From positions 35,598 to 99,597 of the forward strand of contig CAUFRO010000002.1 in assembly GCA_959027945.1 (NCBI GenBank): DNA of 64,000 bases, written 5' to 3'. Numbering within the stretch: position 1 is the stretch's first letter; each line of letters opens with the position of its first letter. Source of the DNA: an uncultured Collinsella sp. GTDB lineage: Bacteria > Actinomycetota > Coriobacteriia > Coriobacteriales > Coriobacteriaceae. The notes below the pieces were generated by a model, which did not search any database, had not been told where the DNA came from, and saw only the letters and a list, made by a program, of their open reading frames with translations. The translations under genes were made by a program, and so were the position numbers. Below, piece after piece: positions 25,988 to 34,731 of the stretch.

Positions 25988-28711
25988 CTACTTCTTCTTT
26001 TTGCTTGGCATCGAGACTTTGATGCCTTGGGCGGACTTGGTCACACGAGAGCGCTTAGCTCCGGTACTCTTCTTTTTCTTGGGCTGGGCCTGGGCCACGC
26101 CCTCGAGTGCGCGGGCCTCGGCCTCGCGAGCGGTGCGATCTTCGCGGCGCTGCGCCATGTCGGCGACGACGCGCTTGGCAAAACGTTCGGCCGTCGAGCC
26201 CGTCGAGCTCACCTTGCCGCCACCGCGACCCAGGCGGACGCGCACACCGCGGCCAAAACCAGTTGCGGCATGACGACGACGCGGCTTGAGCGAATCCATC
26301 ATCGTGGCGAGCTTAAAGAACACCGAGCAGGTAAAGACCACGATAACAGCCAAGATAACCATCTGGCCCATCGACAGGTTGGCAATAGACAGCAGCTCCG
26401 GGAATTCGATAACGCCCACCAGGATGCCGGCGACTACAAACACAAAGAGCACCACACGTAAGGGCGTGAGAGGCTGCGAGATGCGCCAGATTAGGCTGAC
26501 GCTCGCCGCGCACGACGTAAGCAGGCACATCGTAGACAGCGTGAGCTGGCTAAAGCCAAACACGCGCGCCACAAAGATATCGAGCGCCGCAGCCAAAATG
26601 ACCGCAATCGACGCCGGCAGTGCACGCTTGAGTACGTTGCTCAAAAACGCACCCTTCACACGAGCATTGTTGGGCTCCAGGCCCAACACAAAGCCCGGCG
26701 CGCCGATGCAGAAGAAGTTAATGAGCGTCATCTGGATGGGCTCGAAGGGGTACGGCGGCAGCGCGATACACAGCGCCGCCAGGCCCATCGAGAACAGCGT
26801 CTTGGTCAGGAACAGTGAGGCCGAACGCTGCAGGTTGTTGATGGAGCGACGGCCCTCGGCCACCACGGCGGGCATCGAGGCAAAGTCGTTGTCGACGAGT
26901 ACGATCTCGGCCACGTTACGCGCGGCATCGGAGCCGGCCGCCATGGCCACGGAGCAGTCGGCCTCCTTGAGCGCCAGCACGTCGTTGACGCCGTCGCCCG
27001 TCATGGCCACGGTGTGCTCGCGGCGCTTGAGCGCCTGCACGAGCTCGCGCTTCTGCTGCGGGGTCACACGACCAAAGACATGGTAGCGGTCCACTGCGGC
27101 ATCAAGCTTGGCCGGTGTATCGAGCGTCGTGGCGTCCACATAAGCGTCCGCCCCCGGCACGCCCACCACGCGCGCGATCGACGACACCGTACGCGGGTCG
27201 TCGCCACTGATCACGTTGAGGGTCACGCCCTGCTCGTTAAAGTAGCCGATGGTCTCGGCCGCCGAGGTACGAATCTCGTCGCGGATGGTCACAAAGCCCA
27301 CGGGCTCGGCCTCGCCCACCATATCCCCATCGGGCGTAAAGCCGTCCACGCGCGCCACCACGAGCACGCGGCAGGTATCGGCAAGCTCGGCGACACGGTT
27401 CTCGACCTGCGAAAACACACGATCAGAGAGCACAAACTGCGCGGCACCCATCACATAGGAGCCCTGCGCAAAAGAAGCGCCACTCCATTTTTTAGACGAC
27501 GAGAACGGAATGACCGACAGCGGCTCAGACACCTCGACCGGGCGATCGGCGTAATAGTTGAGCAGCGCCTGGCAGGTCTCGTTGGCATCGGCCGAAGTCG
27601 CACGCGCGACGTTAGCCAGCGCAAAATCGAGCACTGTGGTATCGACGGGAACAGCCGCCTCCTCCGAGTCCACGCCAAAGCCAACACCCTCAACAGGCAG
27701 CGGGTAGGTGCCCTCGACCTCCATACGACCCGACGTGATGGTGCCCGTCTTGTCCAGGCACAGCACGTCGACGCGCGCGAGCGTCTCGATGCAGTAGAGC
27801 TGCTGCGCCAGCACCTTGCGGCGGGCCAGGCGCACCGTGGCGATGGCGAGCACCGACGAGGTCAGCAGCACCAGGCCTTGCGGGATCATGCCCAGCAGGG
27901 CGCCCACCGTGGACAGCAGCGCCGACGAAGGCACATGACCAGCCAACAGCTCGGAGAAGCACCACGAAAGCGCGCTATCGCCCGGGGTTCCCGCGGCATC
28001 CCACAGCCCACTTACACTCGAGGCGAACAGAGCCAGGCCAAGCGGAATCATGATGATGCTCGCAAAGCGCACGATGGCGTTAAGCGCGTTCATGATCTCG
28101 GAATTGACCTTTTTGACGTACTTGGCCTCGTTATTAATTTTGGCCACGTAGTTGTCGGCGCCGACATGGATCACGCGGGCGCGCAGCAGGCCCGAGTCGA
28201 TAAAGCTGCCGCTCATGAGCTCGGAACCGGGCTGTTTCTTAATAAGGTCGCTCTCGCCCGTCAGCAGGCTCTCGTTCACGAGCGCCTCGCCCGAAACCAC
28301 CACGGCGTCAGCGGGAATCTGGTCGCCGCGCCCCAGGCGGATGATGTCGTCGAGCACGATCTGGTCCAGGTCGAGCTCCACCTCGGCGCCATCGCGCACC
28401 GCGATGGCCTTCTTGGAGGTCAGCAGCGTGAGCTTATCGACCATCTTCTTGGAACGCATGGACTGAATGACGCCAATAGCGGTGTTCAAGAACACCACGA
28501 ACAGGAACGTCAGATTCTTAAACGAACCGGTCAAAATGACCAGGAAAGCCAAGATCACGTTGATCAAATTGAACAGCGTGCAGAGGTTCTCGATGATGAG
28601 CTCTTTGACCGACTTGGTCTTGAGTTCCATGTTGCGGTTGATTTTACCGGCGGCGATACGCTCCTCGACCTCGGCGGTTGAGAGTCCGCGCTCGATATCC
28701 GTTGCTGCCAT
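25988..28711 (-). CDS. Cation-transporting P-type ATPase (CtpE-like)
   Basis: This ATPase of about 907 residues has the actuator motif LTGESD (151-154 TGES), the phosphorylated Asp320 in LCLDKTGTIT, and the hinge MTGDGVNDVLALKEADCS. The membrane motif before the P domain is PQGL (277-280) where most calcium pumps have PEGL, a trait I associate with the mycobacterial CtpE type. Three helix pairs and a further C-terminal set are visible, then a basic ~75-residue tail rich in Lys/Arg. Calcium is a possible substrate but not shown. Upstream starts to 28813 would run through a terminator and a tRNA, so ATG 28711 (or 28723) is preferred. Confidence 0.88.
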   Translation of the reverse strand: MAATDIERGLSTAEVEERIAAGKINRNMELKTKSVKELIIENLCTLFNLINVILAFLVILTGSFKNLTFLFVVFLNTAIGVIQSMRSKKMVDKLTLLTSKKAIAVRDGAEVELDLDQIVLDDIIRLGRGDQIPADAVVVSGEALVNESLLTGESDLIKKQPGSELMSGSFIDSGLLRARVIHVGADNYVAKINNEAKYVKKVNSEIMNALNAIVRFASIIMIPLGLALFASSVSGLWDAAGTPGDSALSWCFSELLAGHVPSSALLSTVGALLGMIPQGLVLLTSSVLAIATVRLARRKVLAQQLYCIETLARVDVLCLDKTGTITSGRMEVEGTYPLPVEGVGFGVDSEEAAVPVDTTVLDFALANVARATSADANETCQALLNYYADRPVEVSEPLSVIPFSSSKKWSGASFAQGSYVMGAAQFVLSDRVFSQVENRVAELADTCRVLVVARVDGFTPDGDMVGEAEPVGFVTIRDEIRTSAAETIGYFNEQGVTLNVISGDDPRTVSSIARVVGVPGADAYVDATTLDTPAKLDAAVDRYHVFGRVTPQQKRELVQALKRREHTVAMTGDGVNDVLALKEADCSVAMAAGSDAARNVAEIVLVDNDFASMPAVVAEGRRSINNLQRSASLFLTKTLFSMGLAALCIALPPYPFEPIQMTLINFFCIGAPGFVLGLEPNNARVKGAFLSNVLKRALPASIAVILAAALDIFVARVFGFSQLTLSTMCLLTSCAASVSLIWRISQPLTPLRVVLFVFVVAGILVGVIEFPELLSIANLSMGQMVILAVIVVFTCSVFFKLATMMDSLKPRRRHAATGFGRGVRVRLGRGGGKVSSTGSTAERFAKRVVADMAQRREDRTAREAEARALEGVAQAQPKKKKSTGAKRSRVTKSAQGIKVSMPSKKKK

Positions 28712-28740
28712 ACCACGTCCCATCACGTCGCGTCGGTATA

Positions 28741-28778
28741 AGAAGACCGCCCGGACCATGCGAGGTTCGGACGGTCTT
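28741..28778 (-). terminator. Terminator of tRNA-Arg(CCG)
   Basis: A 13-bp stem with two wobble pairs (28745-28757 with 28764-28776) is followed by TTCTT on the minus strand. It ends the tRNA transcript just before the P-type ATPase start. Confidence 0.75.
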
Positions 28779-28786
28779 ACGTTCGA

Positions 28787-28863
28787 TGGTGCCCCATGTT
28801 GGATTCGAACCAACGGCCTTCTGCTCCGGAGGCAGACGCTCTAATCCCCTGAGCTAATAGGGC
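28787..28863 (-). tRNA. tRNA-Arg (anticodon CCG)
   Basis: A 77-base cloverleaf with encoded CCA. The acceptor stem GCCCTAT pairs with ATGGGGC, the anticodon loop is CTCCGGA, and the T loop is GGTTCGAATCC. It decodes CGG. Confidence 0.95.
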
Positions 28864-28874
28864 CAACGGTTGGC

Positions 28875-28904
28875 ATTATACCCAAGTGCACCACGGGCTA
28901 TCAA
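28875..28904 (-). promoter_or_regulatory. Promoter of tRNA-Arg(CCG)
   Basis: On the minus strand, TTGATA (28899-28904) and TATAAT (28875-28880) with an 18-base spacer end 11 bases before the tRNA. This is close to consensus. Confidence 0.8.
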
Positions 28905-28956
28905 AATAAAAGAAAAAGCTTTGCAATTCCGAGGAAGACGAGCCGCAACGGCCCAC

Positions 28957-28986
28957 TTTAGAAGGCAAAAGCGAGTCAGATAGTAT
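28957..28986 (+). promoter_or_regulatory. Candidate promoter of the aro cluster
   Basis: TTTAGA (28957-28962) and TAGTAT (28981-28986) with an 18-base spacer. The -35 is weak. A start near 28993 would give a ~75-base leader containing the attenuator-like hairpin. Confidence 0.4.
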
Positions 28987-28994
28987 AAACTCTC

Positions 28995-29057
28995 ATGCAC
29001 CATATATACACGGCTCGCGATGCGGGCCGTTTTTGCAAAAGTTATCCATCGAGGTGA
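28995..29057 (+). CDS. Possible leader peptide of the aro cluster
   Basis: A 20-codon frame starts with ATG at 28995, right after the candidate promoter, and ends with TGA at 29055-29057 inside the aroF ribosome site. The peptide, MHHIYTARDAGRFCKSYPSR, has two Tyr and one Phe codon. The hairpin at 29010-29030 lies within it. A translated leader sensing aromatic amino acids would fit an operon making Phe and Tyr, but no ribosome site is visible and the aromatic codons are not clustered. Confidence 0.25.
   Translation: MHHIYTARDAGRFCKSYPSR
29010..29034 (+). terminator. Attenuator-like terminator before aroF
   Basis: A perfect 9-bp stem (ACGGCTCGC at 29010-29018 with GCGGGCCGT at 29022-29030, counting one T-G pair) has a three-base loop and is followed by TTTTTGC. 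It lies between the candidate promoter and aroF. Either it ends a short upstream transcript or it conditionally stops transcription into the aro genes. Confidence 0.65.
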
Positions 29058-29067
29058 GAGGCACACC

Positions 29068-30090
29068 ATGATTGCAATTTTAAAGCAGAGCGCCAGCGAC
29101 GAGGCCGTAAGCCATATCGTCAGCTGGATTGAGAAAAAGGGTCTGAAGACCGATGTCTCGCGCGGCGAGAACGAGACGATCATCGGCCTGGTGGGCGATA
29201 CGACCAAGATCGACCCGTTCCTGCTCGAGTCCATGGATGTCGTCGAGCGCGTGCAGCGCGTCTCCGAGCCGTTCAAGCGCGCCAACCGTAAATTCCACCC
29301 CGAGGACTCCGTCATCGACTGCGGCCACGGCGTCAAGATCGGCGGCGACCAGTTCCAGGTCATCGCCGGCCCGTGCTCCGTCGAGGGCGAGAACCTCATC
29401 CGCATCGCCCGCCGCGTGAAGGCCGCCGGTGCCACGATGCTGCGCGGCGGTGCCTACAAGCCCCGCACCTCCCCCTACGCCTACCAGGGCATGGGCCCCG
29501 CCGGCCTCGACCTGCTGTGCGAGGCGTCTGCCGAGCTCGACATGCCGATCGTCACCGAGATCATGGATCCACGCGACGTGCAGGTCTTCTTGGACAAGAA
29601 GATTGACGTCATGCAGATCGGCGCCCGCAACGCCCAGAACTTCCCCCTGCTCAAGGAGGTCGGCAAGACCCAGACCCCGATTCTGCTCAAGCGCGGTATG
29701 TCCGGCACGATCGACGAGCTGCTTATGGCAGCCGAGTACATCATGAGCGAGGGCAACGACAACGTCATCCTGTGCGAGCGCGGCATCCGCACCTTCGAGA
29801 CCCGCACCCGCAATACCTTCGACCTCAACGCCGTGCCGGTGCTGCACCACCTGTCGCACCTGCCCGTCGTCGCCGACCCCAGCCACGCCACCGGCTACAC
29901 CCGCTATGTTGAGCCCATGGCGCTCGCCGCGACCGCCTGCGGTGCCAACGGCCTGGAGATCGAGGTCCACGACGAGCCGAGCCGCGCCTGGTCCGACGGC
30001 GCCCAGGCCCTCACCCCCGATCAGTTCGACGACACCATGCGCCGCATCCGAGCCATCCGCGAGGTTGTCTGCCAAGGAACCGTGGAGTAG
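29068..30090 (+). CDS. aroF: 3-deoxy-7-phosphoheptulonate synthase (type I beta, KDPS-like)
   Basis: This 340-residue enzyme condenses PEP and erythrose 4-phosphate, the first shikimate step. Residues ~1-70 form the ferredoxin-like N-terminal domain (MIAILKQSASDEAV...) that confers feedback control in the Thermotoga-type enzymes. The barrel follows, with VIAGPCSVEGENL, RGGAYKPRTSPYAYQG and VVADPSHATGYT. The ATG at 29068 has GAGGTGAGAGG upstream; an upstream ATG-like start at 29020 would read through the terminator hairpin. First gene of the aromatic cluster. Confidence 0.95.
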   Translation: MIAILKQSASDEAVSHIVSWIEKKGLKTDVSRGENETIIGLVGDTTKIDPFLLESMDVVERVQRVSEPFKRANRKFHPEDSVIDCGHGVKIGGDQFQVIAGPCSVEGENLIRIARRVKAAGATMLRGGAYKPRTSPYAYQGMGPAGLDLLCEASAELDMPIVTEIMDPRDVQVFLDKKIDVMQIGARNAQNFPLLKEVGKTQTPILLKRGMSGTIDELLMAAEYIMSEGNDNVILCERGIRTFETRTRNTFDLNAVPVLHHLSHLPVVADPSHATGYTRYVEPMALAATACGANGLEIEVHDEPSRAWSDGAQALTPDQFDDTMRRIRAIREVVCQGTVE

Positions 30091-30092
30091 CC

Positions 30093-31007
30093 GTGGGTAC
30101 GGTGAGAAACGCGCGCGTTAACCAGGGCGGCCCTAAGTGCGCCGGCATCGTGGGCCTGGGCCTCATCGGCGGCAGTTTTGCCCGCGGCTATGCGCAGGCG
30201 GGCGTTCGCGTGCTGGCCTGGGACCCCGATGACGATGTCATGACGGCCGCCAGCATGGGCACTGTCGCCGGAGAGCTCAACGACAAGACACTCGGCGAAT
30301 GCGACATCATCGTCCTTGCCTGCTATCCCGAGGCATGCATCGAGTGGCTCGAGGCGCACGCCCAGGCGCTCGCCGACGCCACCGACACCGACGCCATCAT
30401 GGGTCCCGTGGTGATCGACACGGTGGGTGTCAAGGGCATCGTGTGCGAGCGCGCCTTTGAGCTTGCCCGCGAGCACGGCTTTTACTTTGTGGGTGCGCAC
30501 CCCATGGCGGGCACGCAGTACTCGGGCTATGCGCACTCCCGCGCCGACCTGTTCCAGGGCGCCCCGCTCGTGCTCGTGCCGCCCGCGGTGGACGATGCAC
30601 TTAAGCTGGAGCTTTTGGGCCAGGTGCGCGAGATGGTGCGCCCCCTGGGCTTTGGCAAGTTCAGCGTGACCAGCGCCGCCGAGCACGACCGCGTCATCGC
30701 CTTCACGAGCCAGCTTGCGCACGTGGTATCCAACGCCTATGTTAAGAGCCCCACTGCCCAGGTCCACCACGGCTTTTCGGCCGGTAGCTATCGCGATCTC
30801 ACCCGTGTGGCGCACCTCAACCCGCAAATGTGGTCCGAGCTCATGATCGACGACGCCGACGCGCTCGCCTTCGAGATCGACCATCTGATCGAGTCGCTTG
30901 GCGCCTACAGCCGTGCGCTCAAGGAGCGCGACCAGCGCTATCTGGAGAATCTCCTTGCCGAGGGCGACCGCATTAAGCGCGCACTCGACGACGAGGCCTC
31001 CCACTAG
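30093..31007 (+). CDS. tyrA: Prephenate dehydrogenase
   Basis: This 304-residue enzyme oxidatively decarboxylates prephenate to 4-hydroxyphenylpyruvate. The Rossmann motif GIVGLGLIGGSFARGY is at residues ~18-33, and the active-site GAHPMAGTQYSG and SAAEHDRVIAFTSQLAH segments are clear. There is no C-terminal ACT domain, so feedback control must act elsewhere, perhaps on AroF or PheA. The GTG start is two bases after the aroF stop with GGAG upstream. Confidence 0.94.
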   Translation: MGTVRNARVNQGGPKCAGIVGLGLIGGSFARGYAQAGVRVLAWDPDDDVMTAASMGTVAGELNDKTLGECDIIVLACYPEACIEWLEAHAQALADATDTDAIMGPVVIDTVGVKGIVCERAFELAREHGFYFVGAHPMAGTQYSGYAHSRADLFQGAPLVLVPPAVDDALKLELLGQVREMVRPLGFGKFSVTSAAEHDRVIAFTSQLAHVVSNAYVKSPTAQVHHGFSAGSYRDLTRVAHLNPQMWSELMIDDADALAFEIDHLIESLGAYSRALKERDQRYLENLLAEGDRIKRALDDEASH

Positions 31008-31043
31008 ACCACCTATCACGCCAGGTCGAAAGGACCGAAGCTT

Positions 31044-32150
31044 ATGGCGATTACCATCGATATCGACACTGCACGCCCCTACCAGGTGCATGTTGGCACG
31101 TTTTTGCTGGAGCAGGCGGGACCGCTCGTGCGCGCCACTGCCGGCGGCACCAAGGCCGTCATCGTGACGGACACCAACGTGGGCTCGCTCTACCAGATGC
31201 CCGTTAAGCAGAGCCTGGAGGCGTCAGGCTACGAGGTGAGCATCTGCACCTTCGAGGCCGGCGAGGCCCATAAGCGCGCCGAAACCTATGTTGCCATTTT
31301 GGAGTTTGTGGCCGAGCACGAGCTTTCGCGCTCCGACGTGATCGTGGCACTCGGGGGCGGCGTCGTGGGCGATGTGGCGGGCTTTGTGGCCGCGACCTAC
31401 ATGCGCGGCTGCAAGTTTGTGCAGATCCCGACGAGCCTGCTCGCCATGGTGGATTCGTCGGTGGGCGGCAAGACCGCCATCGACCTGGCTGCCGGCAAGA
31501 ACTTGGCCGGCGCCTTTTGGCAGCCGAGCGTGGTTATCGCCGACGTGGGGTGCCTGGCCACCCTCACGCCCGAGCAGTTCGCCGACGGCTGCGGCGAGGT
31601 CGTCAAGCACGCCGTGATCGCCGACCCGGAGCTTTTCGCCGAGCTGGAGAAGACCCCGCTCACGCTGGAGCTGCTCAACCGCGATGTGGCCCGCGTAGCA
31701 CTCATCATCGCCCGCAACATCGACATCAAGCGCGCCGTGGTCGTCGCCGACGAGCGCGAAACCAACCAGCGCAAGCTGCTCAACTTTGGACACAGCGCCG
31801 GACACGCCGTCGAGGCCTGCGAGCACTTTGAGCTCGGACACGGCAACTGCGTGTCGATCGGCATGGGCATCATCACGCGCGCCGCGGCCCTGCACGGCGT
31901 TTGCGATGCTGCACTGCCCGGCCGTATTGAGGAGCTCTGCGCCCGCCACGGCCTCAAGACCCGCTGCGACCTAGATGCCGATGCCGTCTTTGCCGAGGCG
32001 CTCCACGACAAGAAGCGCGCGGGCGACACCATCGACCTGGTGATTCCGCACGGCATTGGCCGCTGCAGCATCGACCGCACGCCGCTTTCCACTTTCCACG
32101 AACTCATTGCCGAGGGCCTCGGCCAGAAGGGAGACGCATCCGCATGCTAG
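31044..32150 (+). CDS. aroB: 3-dehydroquinate synthase
   Basis: This 368-residue NAD- and metal-dependent enzyme makes the first carbocycle of the pathway. ALGGGVVGDVAGFVAATYMRG and PTSLLAMVDSSVGGKTAIDL are family signatures, and LLNFGHSAGHAVEAC carries metal-binding histidines. Its end overlaps the start of aroA by 7 bases. Confidence 0.97.
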   Translation: MAITIDIDTARPYQVHVGTFLLEQAGPLVRATAGGTKAVIVTDTNVGSLYQMPVKQSLEASGYEVSICTFEAGEAHKRAETYVAILEFVAEHELSRSDVIVALGGGVVGDVAGFVAATYMRGCKFVQIPTSLLAMVDSSVGGKTAIDLAAGKNLAGAFWQPSVVIADVGCLATLTPEQFADGCGEVVKHAVIADPELFAELEKTPLTLELLNRDVARVALIIARNIDIKRAVVVADERETNQRKLLNFGHSAGHAVEACEHFELGHGNCVSIGMGIITRAAALHGVCDAALPGRIEELCARHGLKTRCDLDADAVFAEALHDKKRAGDTIDLVIPHGIGRCSIDRTPLSTFHELIAEGLGQKGDASAC

Positions 32151-33463
32151 CCCGCATCACCCCGTCCCCGCTTAAGGGCACCGTTCCCGCCATCGCGTCC
32201 AAGTCGATGGCGCATCGCCTGATCATCTGCGCTGCGCTTGCCAACGGCGAGACGCACGTCACCTGCAACACCACCTGCGCCGACATCGAGGCTACGGTGC
32301 GTTGCCTTACGGCTCTGGGTGCCCGCATCGAGACCGTCGAGGACGGCTTCCAGGTTCACCCCACCATGAAGAGTGTTGAGTTTGGCCTGCTCAAGGCCCT
32401 TGCCGGCGGCACGCTTGACTGCGGCGAAAGCGGCTCCACACTCCGCTTTATGTTGCCCGTCGCCTGCGCGATGGGCGCAGAGGCCACCTTTGTGGGCCAG
32501 GGTCGTCTGGGCGCACGCCCGCTCTCCCCGCTCTCGGACGAGATCATCGCCGCCGGCTGCGACCTACAGGGTCTGGGTGGTTTTCCGCTCAAGACAAGCG
32601 GACGCATGCGCCCGGGCACCTTTGTGCTGCCGGGCAATGTGAGCTCGCAGTACATCTCGGGCCTGCTGCTGGCAGCCCCGTTGCTCGCCCAGCCCTCCTG
32701 TGTGCAGGTGACCGGCCTCATTGAGAGCCGCCCCTACATCAACCTGACGATCCAGGCCATGAAGGCCTTTGGCGTTGAGGTCAACGTCGAGCGCATTCCC
32801 GCCAAGGACGGTCAGCCCGAGGTCACGAACTTCCGCGTGAGCAGTGGCTCGTACCGCACGCCCGGCAGCGTGGCCGTCGAGGGCGACTGGTCCAACGCCG
32901 CCTTTTGGTTGTGCGCTGGCGCCATCGGCACCGACCCCATCACCGTGGAGGGCGTGTCGCTGAGCTCCGCGCAGGGCGACCGCAACGTGCTTGCCGCGCT
33001 TTCGCGCTTTGGCGCCCGCATCGTGCGCTCCACCAACGCCGCCACCGTGCAGTCCGACAAGCTCGCCGGCTTTGAGATGAGCGCCCACGACATCCCCGAC
33101 CTGGTGCCCGTTATCTCGGCCGTTGCCTCGCTGGCTCAGGGCCGCACGTTCATCCGCGATTGCGCCCGTCTGCGTATCAAGGAATCCGACCGCCTGGCCA
33201 CCACCACCCGCGAGCTCACCGCGCTGGGCGCGCAGGTGCGCATTGCCGGCGATGACCTCATCATCAAGGGTGTCGATGCCTTTACCGGCGGCGAGGTCGA
33301 TTCGCACAACGACCACCGCATCGCCATGATGGCCGCCATCGCCGCGAGCCGCGCCACCGGCGAGGTCGTGATCCACGGCGCCGAGGCCGTCAACAAGTCC
33401 TATCCCGATTTCTTCGACCACTACCGCCTGCTGGGCGGCAAAGTCACACTCGAGGAGGAATAG
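32144..33463 (+). CDS. aroA: 3-phosphoshikimate 1-carboxyvinyltransferase (EPSP synthase)
   Basis: This 439-residue enzyme transfers the enolpyruvyl group from PEP to shikimate 3-phosphate. SKSMAHRLIICAALA near the N-terminus, DCGESGSTLRFMLPVA (substrate loop), RIKESDRLATT and NDHRIAMMAA are all present. The loop after GESGSTLRF has the family's usual LPVAC-type continuation. The ATG overlaps the aroB stop, giving tight coupling. Confidence 0.97.
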   Translation: MLARITPSPLKGTVPAIASKSMAHRLIICAALANGETHVTCNTTCADIEATVRCLTALGARIETVEDGFQVHPTMKSVEFGLLKALAGGTLDCGESGSTLRFMLPVACAMGAEATFVGQGRLGARPLSPLSDEIIAAGCDLQGLGGFPLKTSGRMRPGTFVLPGNVSSQYISGLLLAAPLLAQPSCVQVTGLIESRPYINLTIQAMKAFGVEVNVERIPAKDGQPEVTNFRVSSGSYRTPGSVAVEGDWSNAAFWLCAGAIGTDPITVEGVSLSSAQGDRNVLAALSRFGARIVRSTNAATVQSDKLAGFEMSAHDIPDLVPVISAVASLAQGRTFIRDCARLRIKESDRLATTTRELTALGAQVRIAGDDLIIKGVDAFTGGEVDSHNDHRIAMMAAIAASRATGEVVIHGAEAVNKSYPDFFDHYRLLGGKVTLEEE

Positions 33464-33464
33464 C

Positions 33465-34562
33465 ATGTCCTCGACCTTTGGCAACGTCTTGCACTTAAGC
33501 ATCTTCGGCCAATCGCACTCCCCCGCTATCGGCTGCTCGCTCGATGGCATCCCGGCGGGCATCGCCGTGGACCAGGAGGAGCTGCAGGCCTTCCTCGACC
33601 GTCGCGCCCCCGGTCGCGACGAGACCGCGACCAAACGCCGCGAGGCCGACGCCGCCCACATCATCGCCGGTGTTGTCGATGGACATACCACCGGCGCGCC
33701 CATTGCCGCGATTATCGAGAACACCAACACGCGCTCCAATGATTACTCCGAGCTGCGCTGCAAGCCCCGTCCCGGACATGCAGACTTCCCCGCGCGCGTG
33801 AAGTATCACAACATGCACGATGTTGCTGGTGGCGGGCATTTTTCCGGCCGCCTAACGGCACCCTTATGCATCGCCGGCGGCATTGCGCTACAGGCACTCG
33901 AGGCCCGCGGCATTCAGGTCATGGCGCACGTCGCGCAGATCGGCGGCATCTCCGACCTGCCGATGGACGATATGGTCTATCGAGAGGCCGACCGCAAGGC
34001 GATCCTTACGAACGATCTGCCGTGCATTGACGCCGCCGCAGCCGGCCGCATGCGCGAGGAGATCCTGGCCGCGCGCGACGAACTCGACAGCATCGGCGGC
34101 ATCGTGGAGTGCGGCATTTACGGGCTTCCCGCGGGCATCGGTGACCCCATGTTCGACGGCATCGAGAACCGCATCGCGCAAATCGCGTTTGGCATTCCCG
34201 CCGTAAAGGGCGTGGAGTTTGGCATGGGCTTTGCCGTGACCGCCATGCGCGGCAGCGAGAACAACGATCCGTATCGCATCGATGCCGAGACCGGCGAGAT
34301 CGAAGTCGAGTCCAATAACGCCGGCGGCATCCTGGGCGGTATTTCGACCGGCGCGCCCGTCATGTGGCGCATGGCCGTAAAGCCGACGCCCTCAATTGGC
34401 CGCGAGCAGCAGACCGTAGACATGGACGCCATGGAAAACGCCGAGCTCTCGGTCCACGGCCGCCACGATCCCTGCATCGTCCCCCGAGCCGTCCCCGTAG
34501 CCGAAGCAGCCGCCGCCCTCGCGATTTGGGACGCCCTCCTAGAAGACGCCGGACAGCTTTAG
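33465..34562 (+). CDS. aroC: Chorismate synthase
   Basis: This 365-residue FMN-dependent lyase makes chorismate. The FGQSHSPAIGCSLDGIPAG start, RPGHADFPARVKYHN-like segment and GRLTAPLCIAGGIALQALE are typical. A strong GAGGAGG lies before the ATG, one base after aroA. A REPIN-like element follows, so transcription to pheA may be partly broken here. Confidence 0.97.
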   Translation: MSSTFGNVLHLSIFGQSHSPAIGCSLDGIPAGIAVDQEELQAFLDRRAPGRDETATKRREADAAHIIAGVVDGHTTGAPIAAIIENTNTRSNDYSELRCKPRPGHADFPARVKYHNMHDVAGGGHFSGRLTAPLCIAGGIALQALEARGIQVMAHVAQIGGISDLPMDDMVYREADRKAILTNDLPCIDAAAAGRMREEILAARDELDSIGGIVECGIYGLPAGIGDPMFDGIENRIAQIAFGIPAVKGVEFGMGFAVTAMRGSENNDPYRIDAETGEIEVESNNAGGILGGISTGAPVMWRMAVKPTPSIGREQQTVDMDAMENAELSVHGRHDPCIVPRAVPVAEAAAALAIWDALLEDAGQL

Positions 34563-34576
34563 TCCACCCACCCCAA

Positions 34577-34704
34577 GGGTAGTTAATTTGGGACGGGGCT
34601 ATTTTAGCTACCCCCATATGCCAGTTAATATTTGCCCTGGCACCCATCGATTCGTCGACAGTCAAAGGGTAGCTAAAAAAGCCCCGTCCCAAATTAACTA
34701 CCCC
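34577..34704. repeat. REPIN-like paired palindromic element
   Basis: Two 37-base arms lie in opposite orientation (34577-34613 and 34667-34703) around a 53-base centre. Each arm begins GGGTAG and ends CTACCC, and so is itself palindromic (GGGTAGTTAA at one end, TTAGCTACCC at the other, with GGGACGGGGC between). The arms match each other except for two substitutions. The whole unit can fold as one long hairpin. It fills the aroC-pheA gap; no transposase is nearby. Confidence 0.8.
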
Positions 34705-34731
34705 AGGCAACCATTCACGAAAGGGGTCCCT

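Noticed and set aside
28711..28813. Longer N-terminus for the P-type ATPase
   Set aside because: It would translate through the tRNA terminator and part of the tRNA itself.
29080..30075. 331-codon minus frame opposite aroF
   Set aside because: The plus-strand product is a full DAHP synthase; the minus product has no known features.
34588..34731. N-terminal extension of PheA into the REPIN element
   Set aside because: Homology starts at ATG 34732, which has a good ribosome site; the extra residues are encoded by the repeat.
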